DNA from: Pectinophora gossypiella
Taxonomy: Eukaryota > Arthropoda > Insecta > Lepidoptera > Gelechiidae
Direction of reading: 5' to 3'
Assembly (NCBI RefSeq): GCF_024362695.1
Contig: NC_065414.1
Location: 3,303,501-3,367,500, forward strand
DNA: 64,000 bases
Shown here: positions 46,304 to 55,381 of the stretch, one piece after another
Position numbering within the stretch: the first letter of the stretch is position 1
Layout: every line of letters starts with the position of its first letter
The notes under the pieces: generated by a model
Told to the model about the DNA's origin: nothing
What the model saw: the letters and a program-made list of their open reading frames with translations, nothing else
The model's database searches: none
Translations under genes and position numbers: made by a program

Positions 46304-46659
46304 ATTAAGAGTTCAGTATCTATATCACTATGTCCAATCACAAAGAAAAAGAGGTGTCCTTTAACAAGCATTAGTCGGTTGAAATCAGGTCCATTAACTA
46401 GCAAAGGTCAGTTTTTGTAATCGGTCCAAAACATTTAAAATCCCAACACAAACAAGGATGCAATTATATATCGCTATAATTAGTTTTATGTTTTTAACAA
46501 TTGCCGTCTAAAAATAATAAAAGCTAATTATTCTTTTTTCTTATAAAAAAACACAGACTAAAAATATACCGAACGTAACAAGTTTAAATTATGCCTGTAT
46601 CAATTTGTTATTAAACCTTCTTGATGCTGGTTTCCGAAGACCGTGGCCAAACGGCCACA

Positions 46660-47069
46660 GCCTGCACTTATTTGCACTCGGGTCGTATCAGCTTAAACTA
46701 GCTAACAGTTATTATGCCGAGCTAGAAGAAGATGGGGTGTACTCTATAGAGTTATATAGAGATTCGGAAAGGGTAACAGCCGATTTAAATGTAGCAGGCA
46801 TCCCTGGAGGGAGTTTATGGTTGCTCAGAGGAAAAATTAAGTCTAGACACACCCGAGCACGTAGACATTATTCTTATGTGGTGATAAATGATGATGAATC
46901 TGGCTTAGATGCTATTCAGCACTATTATTGCTCTTGTAAGGCAGGGAAACGCACCGTGGGATGCTGTGCCCACATAATGACTATAGTGTGGTACCTAGGA
47001 TTTGCGCGGTATGAAGGCGACATTCATTTACCAGCCAGATTTTTAAATTCAATAATTGTAAACGAATAA
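46660..47069 (+). pseudogene. Transposase 3' end in the right inverted arm
   Basis: Codes LHLFALGSYQLKLANSYY through LPARFLNSIIVNE, the same 137 C-terminal residues as the full gene, in opposite orientation. It has the intact CSCKAGKRTVGCCAH finger. The open frame extends to 46605 through unrelated sequence, so there is no proper 5' end. Confidence 0.9.
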
Positions 47070-47937
47070 GTATGTTTTCTTTCACCACAATCTTGTTTTA
47101 TTAATCCAGGCTTATAGCTTGTCTTATACAATGCCGTATGGTACAACAAACGTATCGTAAACGTAAGGTTGCCTGGTAGTAATTGCTATCTTAGCAATAA
47201 ATCCGCCTTTTGCACCAATTATTGCCTGAAATTGTTTATGAAATGTGTTTCCTTTGTGTGCAATGGAGTCATTGTATTGTATCTTGATTAGAATGACTTA
47301 TTTCTTGATTCTCACGTACTAAGCTGTTTACCGTTAGTGCAAAAGAGACATATATTTCGTCTCTTTCGCACAAGGCGATGTACTACACCTCCATCCTGCC
47401 GCATTCTAATCATGTTACGTCTGTGGGACCATAATGACGAGACTTTGAGTACGTAATCTTGCAATAGTTTAAGCAGCCTCTATCAGAGTGGTATCTTTTT
47501 TTTTCTTCTTCTTATCACTGATCAGGTTGAGGATGCAATATCAGAAGAAAAAAAAAATTGGACTCCTTTGGAAGGGATGGAAGGCGCGATACTCGAACTT
47601 AGCTACCGAGAAACAATCACGCCACAGATGTAAATTGACTATAATTCGCTTACGCAACCTTTTTTTTTTTTTTATATATGTTTTGGATGCTGGAAAAGTT
47701 CCTCTTTTAAACGATATACATTATGATATAGAATTATTTATGAAGACTTAGTTATTCAGCATCTAATCTTGAATCGATTTTAGTCCCCCAATGTATTTTA
47801 TCACATTTTTAGCCGGGACAAACATGGCCGTAGAAAAAGAACCCCGGGACAGAATTTGATAGGACTTTGCCAAAATCATAGGGAAATCATAAGCTTTCAT
47901 TACATATAAGTCTCATCAGTGGAGGTTCTTGGACCAA

Positions 47938-48200
47938 GTTTCATACAAAAGTGCCCATTGTCATTTAAATTTCGTAAAGGCATCTACGACTACCAATAGG
48001 TAAGAGTTTTCCTCTCTTTGATCGCACAAAAAGGTCCAAGGTGATTGATGTACAGGGTGTGAAAAGGCACCTCGACTTTTCGTTTACGTGGAATAGGCCC
48101 TCATTTGAATTAGTTTTCTGTTATGTACTTTAACCCATCTGCATCAATATCAGTGGTAAGAAATTCCCGAATGCGACCCAGTTCACTATCACCTAATTGA
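47938..48200 (-). pseudogene. Ty3/gypsy integrase, N-terminal part of core
   Basis: Reads VPFHTLYINHLGPF and, after a frameshift, YLLVVVDAFTKFK then a stop: the first catalytic-Asp region of a retroviral-type integrase core. Separated from its other half by the nested transposon. Confidence 0.8.
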
Positions 48201-48205
48201 AGAGT

Positions 48206-48758
48206 CTACAACCTGTCCCCCTCATTGATTGACATAACCGTCGGGTAAAGACCAGCATCAATTTCCATTGAACTAAGATCCTCAATTGGGTTCCGAAATA
48301 GAAGGTCCACGTGCGTCATTTTCGTGCCAGCACGATATTCAAAAAGCAAAAACAGCCACCAGCGGGCAATACATCTAACCAAATCGCGTTTGGAAAGCAT
48401 GGAGCGCAACGCACTACAATCGGTCATGATTTTGAAATTCTGACCCAGAAGATACACCCGAAACTTTTGAGCGAACTTACTATAGCAAGAGTCTCAAGTT
48501 TATAAACCTTTTCTCTTCTGGAGATGTCTGGCGACTATAGTACGCTACGGGATGGTAGGTGTCGTTTCCATTACGTCGCTGCATCAATATTCCACTGACG
48601 CCCACTTCACTGGCGTCAGTGTGCAACTGTGTTTCGGCGGTCGGGTCGTAAATGGCTAAGATTGGCCTATCTATCAGACTACTCTTGAGATCAACAAATG
48701 CGGCTTCTTGTTCCTCAGTCCAACACCATTCCACATCCTTCTTGAGCAACTTATTCAA
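48206..48758 (-). pseudogene. Ty3/gypsy RNase H
   Basis: Two frames: WTEEQEAAFVDLKSSL, LHTDASEVGVSGILMQRRN and AYYSRQTSPEEKRF in the first; FKIMTDCSALRSMLSKRDLV and EYRAGTKMTHVDLLFRNP in the second. DAS and the TDC segment carry catalytic acids. A frameshift near 48470 breaks it. Confidence 0.88.
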
Positions 48759-49009
48759 CGGATGTGATAAAGACGCGTAATTCCTTATAAATTTTCCGAA
48801 AATATCCTACTAGTCCCAGAAATTGGCGGACGGAATGTGGACTGGTGGGACGAGGAACATCAAACACTGACTGTGTCTTTTTGTCAGCCGGCCGCACCCC
48901 AGCAGCGCTAATATCATAACCCAAATAGTTAATAATTCTGCTGTAAGAAATTACATTTTGCCAAATTCAGAGTTAGGCTTGCCTTTTCTATCAACTGTAA
49001 AGCCCTTTC

Positions 49010-49651
49010 TTACCTATCCAAACACTCTTCTACATCCTTTTCGTAAGTTAATACGTCATCGATGTAAGCAGTAGCTTCTGAGAACCTAGCGGAAACCAAT
49101 ACCTTATTCATCAGCCTTTGAAATACAGCTGGTTCGTTAGCCAACCCAAACGGCATACGATTAAATTCATATTGGTCGTCTGGGGTGATAAAGGGAGTTA
49201 AGGGTTTCGATTCTTCTGCAATAGGCACCTGGTAGTATCCAGATGCCAGATCCAAAGTTATAAAGTAGGCCTGCCCCACTAATCGAGCAATCTCGTCTTC
49301 AATCACTGCCATCAGGTACCTTATCTTAACTGTCATTGAATTCAGAAACCTATAATCAACACAGAGCCTTTGTTTACCGTCCTTCTTACGAACCAACATA
49401 ATTGGACTCGCATATTCCGATACAATTTCTCGTACAATCCCCGCATTCATCATCTCACCAACCATTTCTCTTACTTGTTGTCGTTCCTTGTGCGACAATA
49501 TGTAAGGCCGGTAAACCACAGGATGCTCAATATTCAATTCAATTTTCATTTCAGTCATATTTGTACATCCCAACTCCTCTAATGATTGCGCGAAGCAATG
49601 CTTGTATTCGTTCAAAATGTTAAAATAGACGTCGTTTATGTGGCTCTTCAA
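49010..49651 (-). pseudogene. Ty3/gypsy reverse transcriptase
   Basis: 213-residue frame with ASPIMLVRKKDGKQRLCVDY, FITLDLASGYYQVPI (first catalytic Asp), NRMPFGLANEPAVFQRLMN and AYIDDVL (YxDD box). The thumb/connection continues at 48760-49010 in other frames. One of the least damaged parts of the element. Confidence 0.92.
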
Positions 49652-49688
49652 GCGTTTTTGCTAAAGTTAACATCTTTAGGCTCTATAC

Positions 49689-50340
49689 CTAAATGCTCGC
49701 CAACGAGGTCTGTGGGTGATGTACAAATATGATTGACAATCTGAACTCTATTTCATCCACCCATAATATCACCTTCATCAATATAACAAAAGCTGACAAT
49801 GGGGTAATATGAACAAAGAGCTGACCTTCCTCTACTTTGTATAACCCGCCGGCTATCGTGAACTCTCGGTTTGGCTTCCCCACGACTCTTTCGCTAAGCC
49901 TAACATATCAATTAATCACAACATCAGTACGAGCTCTGATAATCGCCTCTCCACTCAATCTTGCGCATGAAGCGGAGACGACCTTTACACTCGCAGTATC
50001 ACCACTACCACCGTTAGCAAAAGGGAATTCATCATCATAATAAAACCTCAATTCGTTAGCATTCTTGAATACCAGCACCTGATTCTGTTCGGTGAAGGAC
50101 TGTCCTACTAATATCGGACAATTGAGCAGATTACTGTCAACCACGTGACACAAAACATCCGCACTAACACCGTCGATGCATAAATTAACCTGTGTCCTGC
50201 CCATGGACAAAATAAAATCACTACCAAAACTTTTAGTGGAGTCGGGGATTGATCACAAGTCTACCCCAAAATCAGTGTCGTTGTTTGTTTTATGAGCGAA
50301 ACTTCGCTACCGAAATCTATAAACGATATCATAGAGGTGT
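49689..50340 (-). pseudogene. Ty3/gypsy protease region
   Basis: SFIDFGSEVSLIKQT near 50290-50330 is the Asp-x-Gly active-site motif of a retropepsin, here DFGS. The following frame 49908-50210 has LCHVVDSNLLNCPILVGQSF. Frames are broken by stops. Confidence 0.75.
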
Positions 50341-50439
50341 CATTTACCCTAACTGTAATGAAATATTTTGAGCCCGACTTAGAGGTAAGTATGCGCATGA
50401 TTTTAGGAATGTTACCTAGATTATCACGGTTTTCAAAAA

Positions 50440-50570
50440 AAAAAAGGGACTCTGCAAGTTTCCATTTTATGACCGAACCTACGACATCCTGTACATTGGA
50501 CCAGAGGTTTGGGACATTTAAGATACGGGTAACCTTTTTCCCTACAGTTAAAACAAAATAATTTGTAACT
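50440..50570 (-). pseudogene. Gag nucleocapsid zinc knuckles
   Basis: CFNCREKGYPYLKC and CTGCRRFGHKMETC are two CCHC-type knuckles (the His of the first is Tyr). The rest of gag upstream, about 50580-51270, is frame-broken. Confidence 0.8.
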
Positions 50571-51280
50571 AGAATTTTTTTTTTTTTTGAAGTCTTAACT
50601 GATTTATCCCTATTGTCATTATTACTTCCCGCTGTGGATTCAGTCGACTACTTTGTTTTATTAAAATGAAAGCGATCGGGCGGCGGTTGGTTCTCCTTAT
50701 TACTCATCGGAAAATGGAGTTGATCAGGCTGCGTACATCGTAACGCTTATCGCTGGATCTAATTGTCTTGTCACTTAATCCGTGGATAATGCAGTCCACG
50801 GCTCGTTTCCCTTCGATGTCACACCGGTTCACGATAGCTAATTCTTCATAATAATAAACCTCTAGCGGTTCACCAAACCTACTCTTTCGCCTAAGCGTAT
50901 CCTCCAGGGATTGGCCATAATCATGTTCAAAAGGAAATGCGTCTAACCACTATAGCTGCCATTCTGCCCAGCTGTACACAATAGAATTGAAGCTTTCATA
51001 CCAAACTTTGGCCAACCCCTGCAGTTTCTGCATTGCGAAGTGGATAACGGTTGTTCTCATCCCATCCGTAAACAGTGGCACACTCATTAACTTCCTTTAA
51101 CCAAGTATCAATCTTTTGACTTTTCGATGAGGGTCCAAATTCGGGTAACATGGTTCATAATACTACTGGAAGGATGTGATGTGGCGACTGCTGTCGGATT
51201 AGGTTAAGATCTTAAGTTAACTAATGATTCAACAATATTAAGAACATCTTTAGATGAAAATGTAGGGCTATCTGACCTTT

Positions 51281-51727
51281 CTATTCCCTTAGCTGCCGAC
51301 GAACGTCGCACCTCCTGCCCTTCGCCGCGACGTCGTTGGCTGTGTCGCTCGTTGTGCCGACGCGTGAAGCGACGTCTCTCTCCGGCTGCACTCCCGGCTC
51401 TCTCTCCGGCTGCGCTCCCGGCTTGTATCGGCTCGGCTCGGCTGCGCTCCCGGCTTGTATCGGCTCGGCTCGGCTCGGCTCGTCTCGGCTCGTTTCGGCT
51501 CGTCTCGGCTCGTCTCGGCTCGGCTCGGCTCGTCTCGGCTCGTCTCGGCTCATCTCGGCTCGTCTCGGCTCGTCTCGGCTCGGCTCGGCTCGTCTCGGCT
51601 CGTCTCGGCTCGTCTCGGCTCGTCTCGGCTCGTCTCGGCTCGTCTCGGCTCGGCTCGGCTCGGCTCGGCTCGGCTCGGCTCGGCTCGTCAGTCGTCTTCG
51701 TGGAACGATCTCGTCTTCAAGAGGCAT
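51281..51727 (-). CDS. Retrotransposon leader ORF with pentanucleotide minisatellite
   Basis: 148 residues beginning MPLEDEIVPRRR about 150 bases inside the 5' LTR. 51424-51690 is built of CGGCT/CGTCT pentamers, encoding SRAEP/SRDEP/RRAET repeats of five residues. It may be the N terminus of gag or just an open repeat; every plus frame over the repeat is open as well, so coding status is unproven. Confidence 0.45.
   Translation of the reverse strand: MPLEDEIVPRRRLTSRAEPSRAEPSRAETSRDEPRRAETSRDEPRRAEPSRDEPRRAEMSRDEPRRAEPSRDEPRRAETSRDEPSRAEPIQAGSAAEPSRYKPGAQPEREPGVQPERDVASRVGTTSDTANDVAAKGRRCDVRRQLRE
51424..51690. repeat. CGGCT/CGTCT pentamer minisatellite
   Basis: More than 50 pentamers alternating CGGCT and CGTCT, with one CATCT. 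A five-base unit has no stop in any frame here, hence the long overlapping frames on both strands. Confidence 0.97.
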
Positions 51728-51874
51728 AATCTGGAACTCGAAAACATTGGAACATGTAAATATTCTTCAGATAACCCTATATGTATATATTTATACAGAT
51801 ATATTTCCAAAGTAAAATATCTCAAAAACGGTGTATCCTGATTAACACATATGGATACGATCCCACTTCTGAAA

Positions 51875-52198
51875 TGTAGTAAGACCACGGTAACATGATC
51901 ATTAACTAACATACGGATACCTGGATATACATAAAGCTGCCTCAGGTACATGCTCTATAAATAAAACAACCATTGAAATAATAAATAATAAGTATATTGG
52001 TTACTTACTCTAAATTTCCAAAACGCACGCGTGCTCAAACACAAGTGTACACGTGTTCAAAATGGTACGTCTGCCTTCGATGCGTGCTCGAATCAAAAGA
52101 ACCCCAATGAAAGACAAACACGCCTTTTTATACCCTTTCTCCTAGTGTTGCCATATGAAGGCAACACAAATTCGCACAAAATTACAGAAAACCTAACA
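51875..52198 (-). repeat. 5' LTR of the Ty3/gypsy element
   Basis: Same 324 bp as 40959-41282. On the minus strand it is followed by TTTCAGAAGTGGGATCGTAT, where the primer-binding site should be; I cannot assign a tRNA. Confidence 0.9.
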
Positions 52199-52202
52199 CT
52201 AT

Positions 52203-53007
52203 CATAAATGTTAGATTTAGAGCTCATTCAGAAATTTATTTCGTGCACCTTTATCAACTACAAGAAATATTTTTAAACTTACCTCATCTTTCCATAAGCT
52301 GTTAATCTTCAAGTATTTTTAAAACACTTATAATAATACTAAGGTTAAAACATCTGTCCCATAGGTATTTTATTTAACTAAAAGCTGTAACAAACTCGTG
52401 ACCTCTGAGGCAAATGGTTTTACAATAAGACTAGTGAAAGAAAAAGCTTTAAGAAGGCCTAGTACACACTAAATAATATTTCTTTATTTAACAATACAAT
52501 ACAATACTGTTTATTGTACAAAAATAAATAAATACAACAACAATACAATAATTGCCCGAAACAAAGTTTTTTTCCTTTTAATAGACAGCCTTATTGCTTA
52601 AGTTCGCTACTTAACTTTAAAAAAAACGCGCAGGCGTAAAATAGGCGTGAGTTTAAGTATGTATGTACCTAAGTGAGCAAACTTTAAATAACTGGCTTTT
52701 CTCACGTCAAACCTTCTTCAAACATGAGGCACAAAAAAACAATGTTGACGACACGGATTTGATGTCAAACAACAGATAAAAACAAGTAATAATAATAATA
52801 AGGGTAACTTAAATTAGACATTTCTTGGGATAGCACTCACTAGGTATTTGCCCGGACAAAATGAAGAGCGCTGAGAAATGAGCCCACACGAATCCCCAAA
52901 AAATGTAAATCAATCACTTACTTGGTTTTTTTTTTGACGTGAGATTTTGTAGGTTTGCCAGAGAAGCCCAGAGCTGCAACCAAAAGTACCATGCTCTATC
53001 AAAGAAA
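52203..53007. other. Spacer with retroposon tails, no gene seen
   Basis: 52495-52570 (CAATACTGTTTATTGTACAA, AATTGCCCG) looks like a retroposon tail. A poly-T SINE scrap (TTTTTTTTTGACGTGAGATT) lies at 52926-52965. Confidence 0.45.
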
Positions 53008-53162
53008 AGGGGACTTAAAAATCCACATTGAAGCAATTCATTTAAAAAAAAACAATATTGAAATTTGACATTTGCACATAAAAAGTGCGCAACGTAAACA
53101 AATGTCAAATTGCATTATTACTTTTTAGATGCATTACTACGACGTGGCTTTTTTACCCCCCA
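53008..53162. mobile_element. Palindromic MITE, GGGGGGTTAAAAAGGC family
   Basis: GGGGACTTAAAAATCCACAT to GTGGCTTTTTTACCCCCC, with inner TTGACATTTG/CAAATGTCAA and AAAAAGTGCGC. Confidence 0.85.
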
Positions 53163-53799
53163 GATTAAACATTCCATGATAAACGTCTCTTACGATTACC
53201 AAAAACATTTGACATTTGATTAAACCTTCAATGTGTCAAATAAGTTAATGCGATATGATTTTAAGCTATAATACAGATCTCAAGGCCGTACCTAATATTC
53301 AAGGATGTGCTCGGCAGAACAACATTTGTCACAACCTTTTTAGGCATACCCTTCTGCACGTGGCCTTACGTAAGTAAACACTGTCACATGACTATCCGAC
53401 ATTTGACTAATAAGTATACCTATTTACCCAACAAATGTGTTACCTATCATGAGTGCGCAGGCGACTAAATTTAGTCTTTATTTCGTGACAGATCAAGTCA
53501 GTTGCTATCGTCGTTTTTACTTCCAATTTCGCGAAACTGAAACTAAATGTCTGCTATAATTTAAAACTATTTTATTTAATTATTTTTTTCAAATTACATT
53601 TAAAAAGACACGGCTAATTTTATAGTGATTTCGTATCATATTTCGAATATTGGAGTTTTAAAGGCACGTACCTAGTTGTTATGTAAAACACAATATGACA
53701 CGCATCTTCATTGTAATTCTAATTTTAAAATTGGTTTTCTATTTTATTTTAGTATTTTTTTAAATTAATTTAGTAAGTAATATACTTTATTTCAACGAA

Positions 53800-54060
53800 C
53801 AATTGGGTAGTTTCTTAATTCAAAGATAAATTATGAAATTCTGATAAATAAAGACAGATTTAAAGGTGACCAAAAACGTTTTCTTTTTTTATTTAACTTA
53901 TGAAATTTAATAATAAGTGCAACATTTTGTCACGTTTTTCTATGACGTCATAGGTTGCTTTTTCGTACAAATTCTATAGTAATTTATTGTTTTAACGTTT
54001 AGTAAAAAGTAACTGATTTGAATAGTTGGAAACTATCCTATTGTCAATAAATTTATTTTT
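53800..54060 (+). repeat. Interspersed repeat, copy 2 (inverted copy at 2025)
   Basis: See 2025-2275: ATTGGGTAGTTTCTTAATTC, ATAAATTATGAAATTCTGAT, TTTTTCTATGACGTCATAGG and TAAAAAGTAACTGATTTGAA in order. It ends about 120 bases before gene 7. Confidence 0.65.
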
Positions 54061-54179
54061 TTATTACTGATTAAACATCTGTCGCTATGAGATAGCCTTC
54101 CAATCGCCATGGTAACACGTAACAAGTAACACACTTGCTTCCAGATTTTGCTTCATATTCTGTGCATCACAATAACGCC

Positions 54180-54317
54180 ATGTATTCTAAAGAGGCAACA
54201 TCGTTTCTAGTTCTTCTCTCTCCAATTTTTATATGTGTGAGCGAGGCAACAGTACACGAAGATGTGCTATTCAGAAGCAAAAGACAATTATTGTTTCCCA
54301 ACTCTACGTTGTTGCAG
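54180..54317 (+). CDS. DM4/DM12-family first exon (gene 7, remainder not found)
   Basis: ATG at 54180 opens MYSKEATSFLVLLSPIFICV as signal peptide, then FRSKRQLLFPNSTLLQ, directly followed by GTATTT as donor. The exon is 138 nt and ends in phase 0, exactly as exon 1 of gene 5. No exon 2-4 was recognised downstream on the plus strand in the window. A SINE lies 37 bases after the donor. Either a gene with very long introns overlapping the opposite-strand gene 8, or an orphan exon left by loss of the rest. Confidence 0.7.
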
Positions 54318-54353
54318 GTATTTTATTATTAATAATAATTCATAATTTACACT

Positions 54354-54679
54354 AGCCTAACAGCCTCCGTGGTTTAGTGGTTAGAGCGTTAAGCTCACGA
54401 TCTGGAGGGTTCGATTTCCGATGGGGACATAGTCGAAATCACTTTGTGAGACTGTCCTTTGTTTGGTAAGGACTTTTCAGACTTGAATCACCTGATTGTC
54501 CGAAAAAATAAGATGATTCACGAGGGCACGTTAAGCCGTTGGTCCCGGCTATTAGCCGTAAAAATACCTCCATCGCCCCGCATTGGAGCAGCGTGGTGGA
54601 GTATGCTCCATACCCCCTCCGGTTGATTAAGGGGAGGCCTGTGCCCAGCAGTGGGACGTATATAGGCTGTTTATGTAAG
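54354..54679 (+). mobile_element. tRNA-derived SINE, family 1, 11-bp target duplication
   Basis: TAATTTACACT flanks at 54343-54353 and 54680-54690. Head GTGGTTTAGTGGTTAGAGCG; the B box has lost bases (GGAGGGTTCGATTTCC). Confidence 0.88.
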
Positions 54680-54879
54680 TAATTTACACTGGGAGTAAAG
54701 AATACGTATATGGAATGCGCTTAAGCCTCCCCCTCCCCCCTTAACTCCACCGCTGGGGGGGTTTTCACTTTGCCATTGTGGCACCACCACCACCCACCCG
54801 GTTCTGATTATAATTACAACTTATTAACATCGTACCTAAGTATTATTGACATTGTTCAAGAAATTGAACTTAGGTACAA

Positions 54880-55110
54880 TAATCATCATCTCTATAGCGT
54901 TATCGCGTATTCGGAGCATCCGCTTACCTAACCTGTAGATTTGACAGTGACAGGTCCGGTTTTTTACAGAAGCGACAGCCTGTCTTACCTTCCAACCCGC
55001 GAAGGGAAAACCAGCCCCAATACAGGTTAGGTCACATACCTTCGAAACGCATTTCTCGGGTATGTGGATTTCCTCACGATGTTTTCCTTCACCGCTGAGC
55101 ACGTGATAAT
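54880..55110 (-). repeat. SINE, family 4, inverted
   Basis: Complement of the 21840-21975 region: GGTCCGGTTTTTTACAGAAG, AACCAGCCCCAATACAGG, TTTTCCTTCACCGCTGAGCA. Confidence 0.75.
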
Positions 55111-55381
55111 CATTTCTACCTAAATGATGTAACCTAAATCATGTTAATAATTTTATTTTTAATTTCATTGTATTTTTAATTGTTAGGTACAAAACTCAAA
55201 CAAACATTAAAATTAAACATGATATTTTATTATATTGTCTAAATGGGTAATTTAATAAATAGATATATTTAATAAAATATTAATGCATTCGGAATTACTG
55301 CTTTTCTGAAGATAAATTCACCATCTTTAACAGTAATACTATTGTACAATCCTTCACCGTATTACTTGTGTCTCTTCATCA

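Larger units (their letters stand above)
42998..47937 (-). mobile_element. DDE transposon with 1.27-kb inverted arms
   Basis: Left arm 42998-44272 and right arm 46660-47937 are near-identical inverse copies; outer ends GGTCCAAGAACCTCCACTGA. Between them lie the 5' part of the transposase gene, its intron, and about 350 bp of upstream sequence. Both arms contain the 3' end of the transposase coding region. Exact termini and target duplication could not be fixed, because similarity fades gradually at GTTTC..ATAC. Confidence 0.85.
40959..52198 (-). mobile_element. Ty3/gypsy-type LTR retrotransposon, decayed, with nested DNA transposon
   Basis: Bounded by two 324-bp LTRs (TG...CA) with the 4-bp direct repeat CTAT outside both. 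Coding order on the minus strand from the right LTR: gag leader, zinc knuckles, protease, reverse transcriptase, RNase H, integrase. The order protease-RT-RNase H-integrase places it in Ty3/gypsy. Frameshifts and stops separate the domains, and an unrelated DNA transposon splits integrase. No envelope-like ORF was seen. Confidence 0.9.

Noticed and set aside
51336..51841. Plus-strand ORFs of 125-159 residues rich in Arg, Leu, Gly and Ser
   Set aside because: All frames over a stop-free pentamer repeat are open; no start context or conserved domain. The element is read on the other strand.
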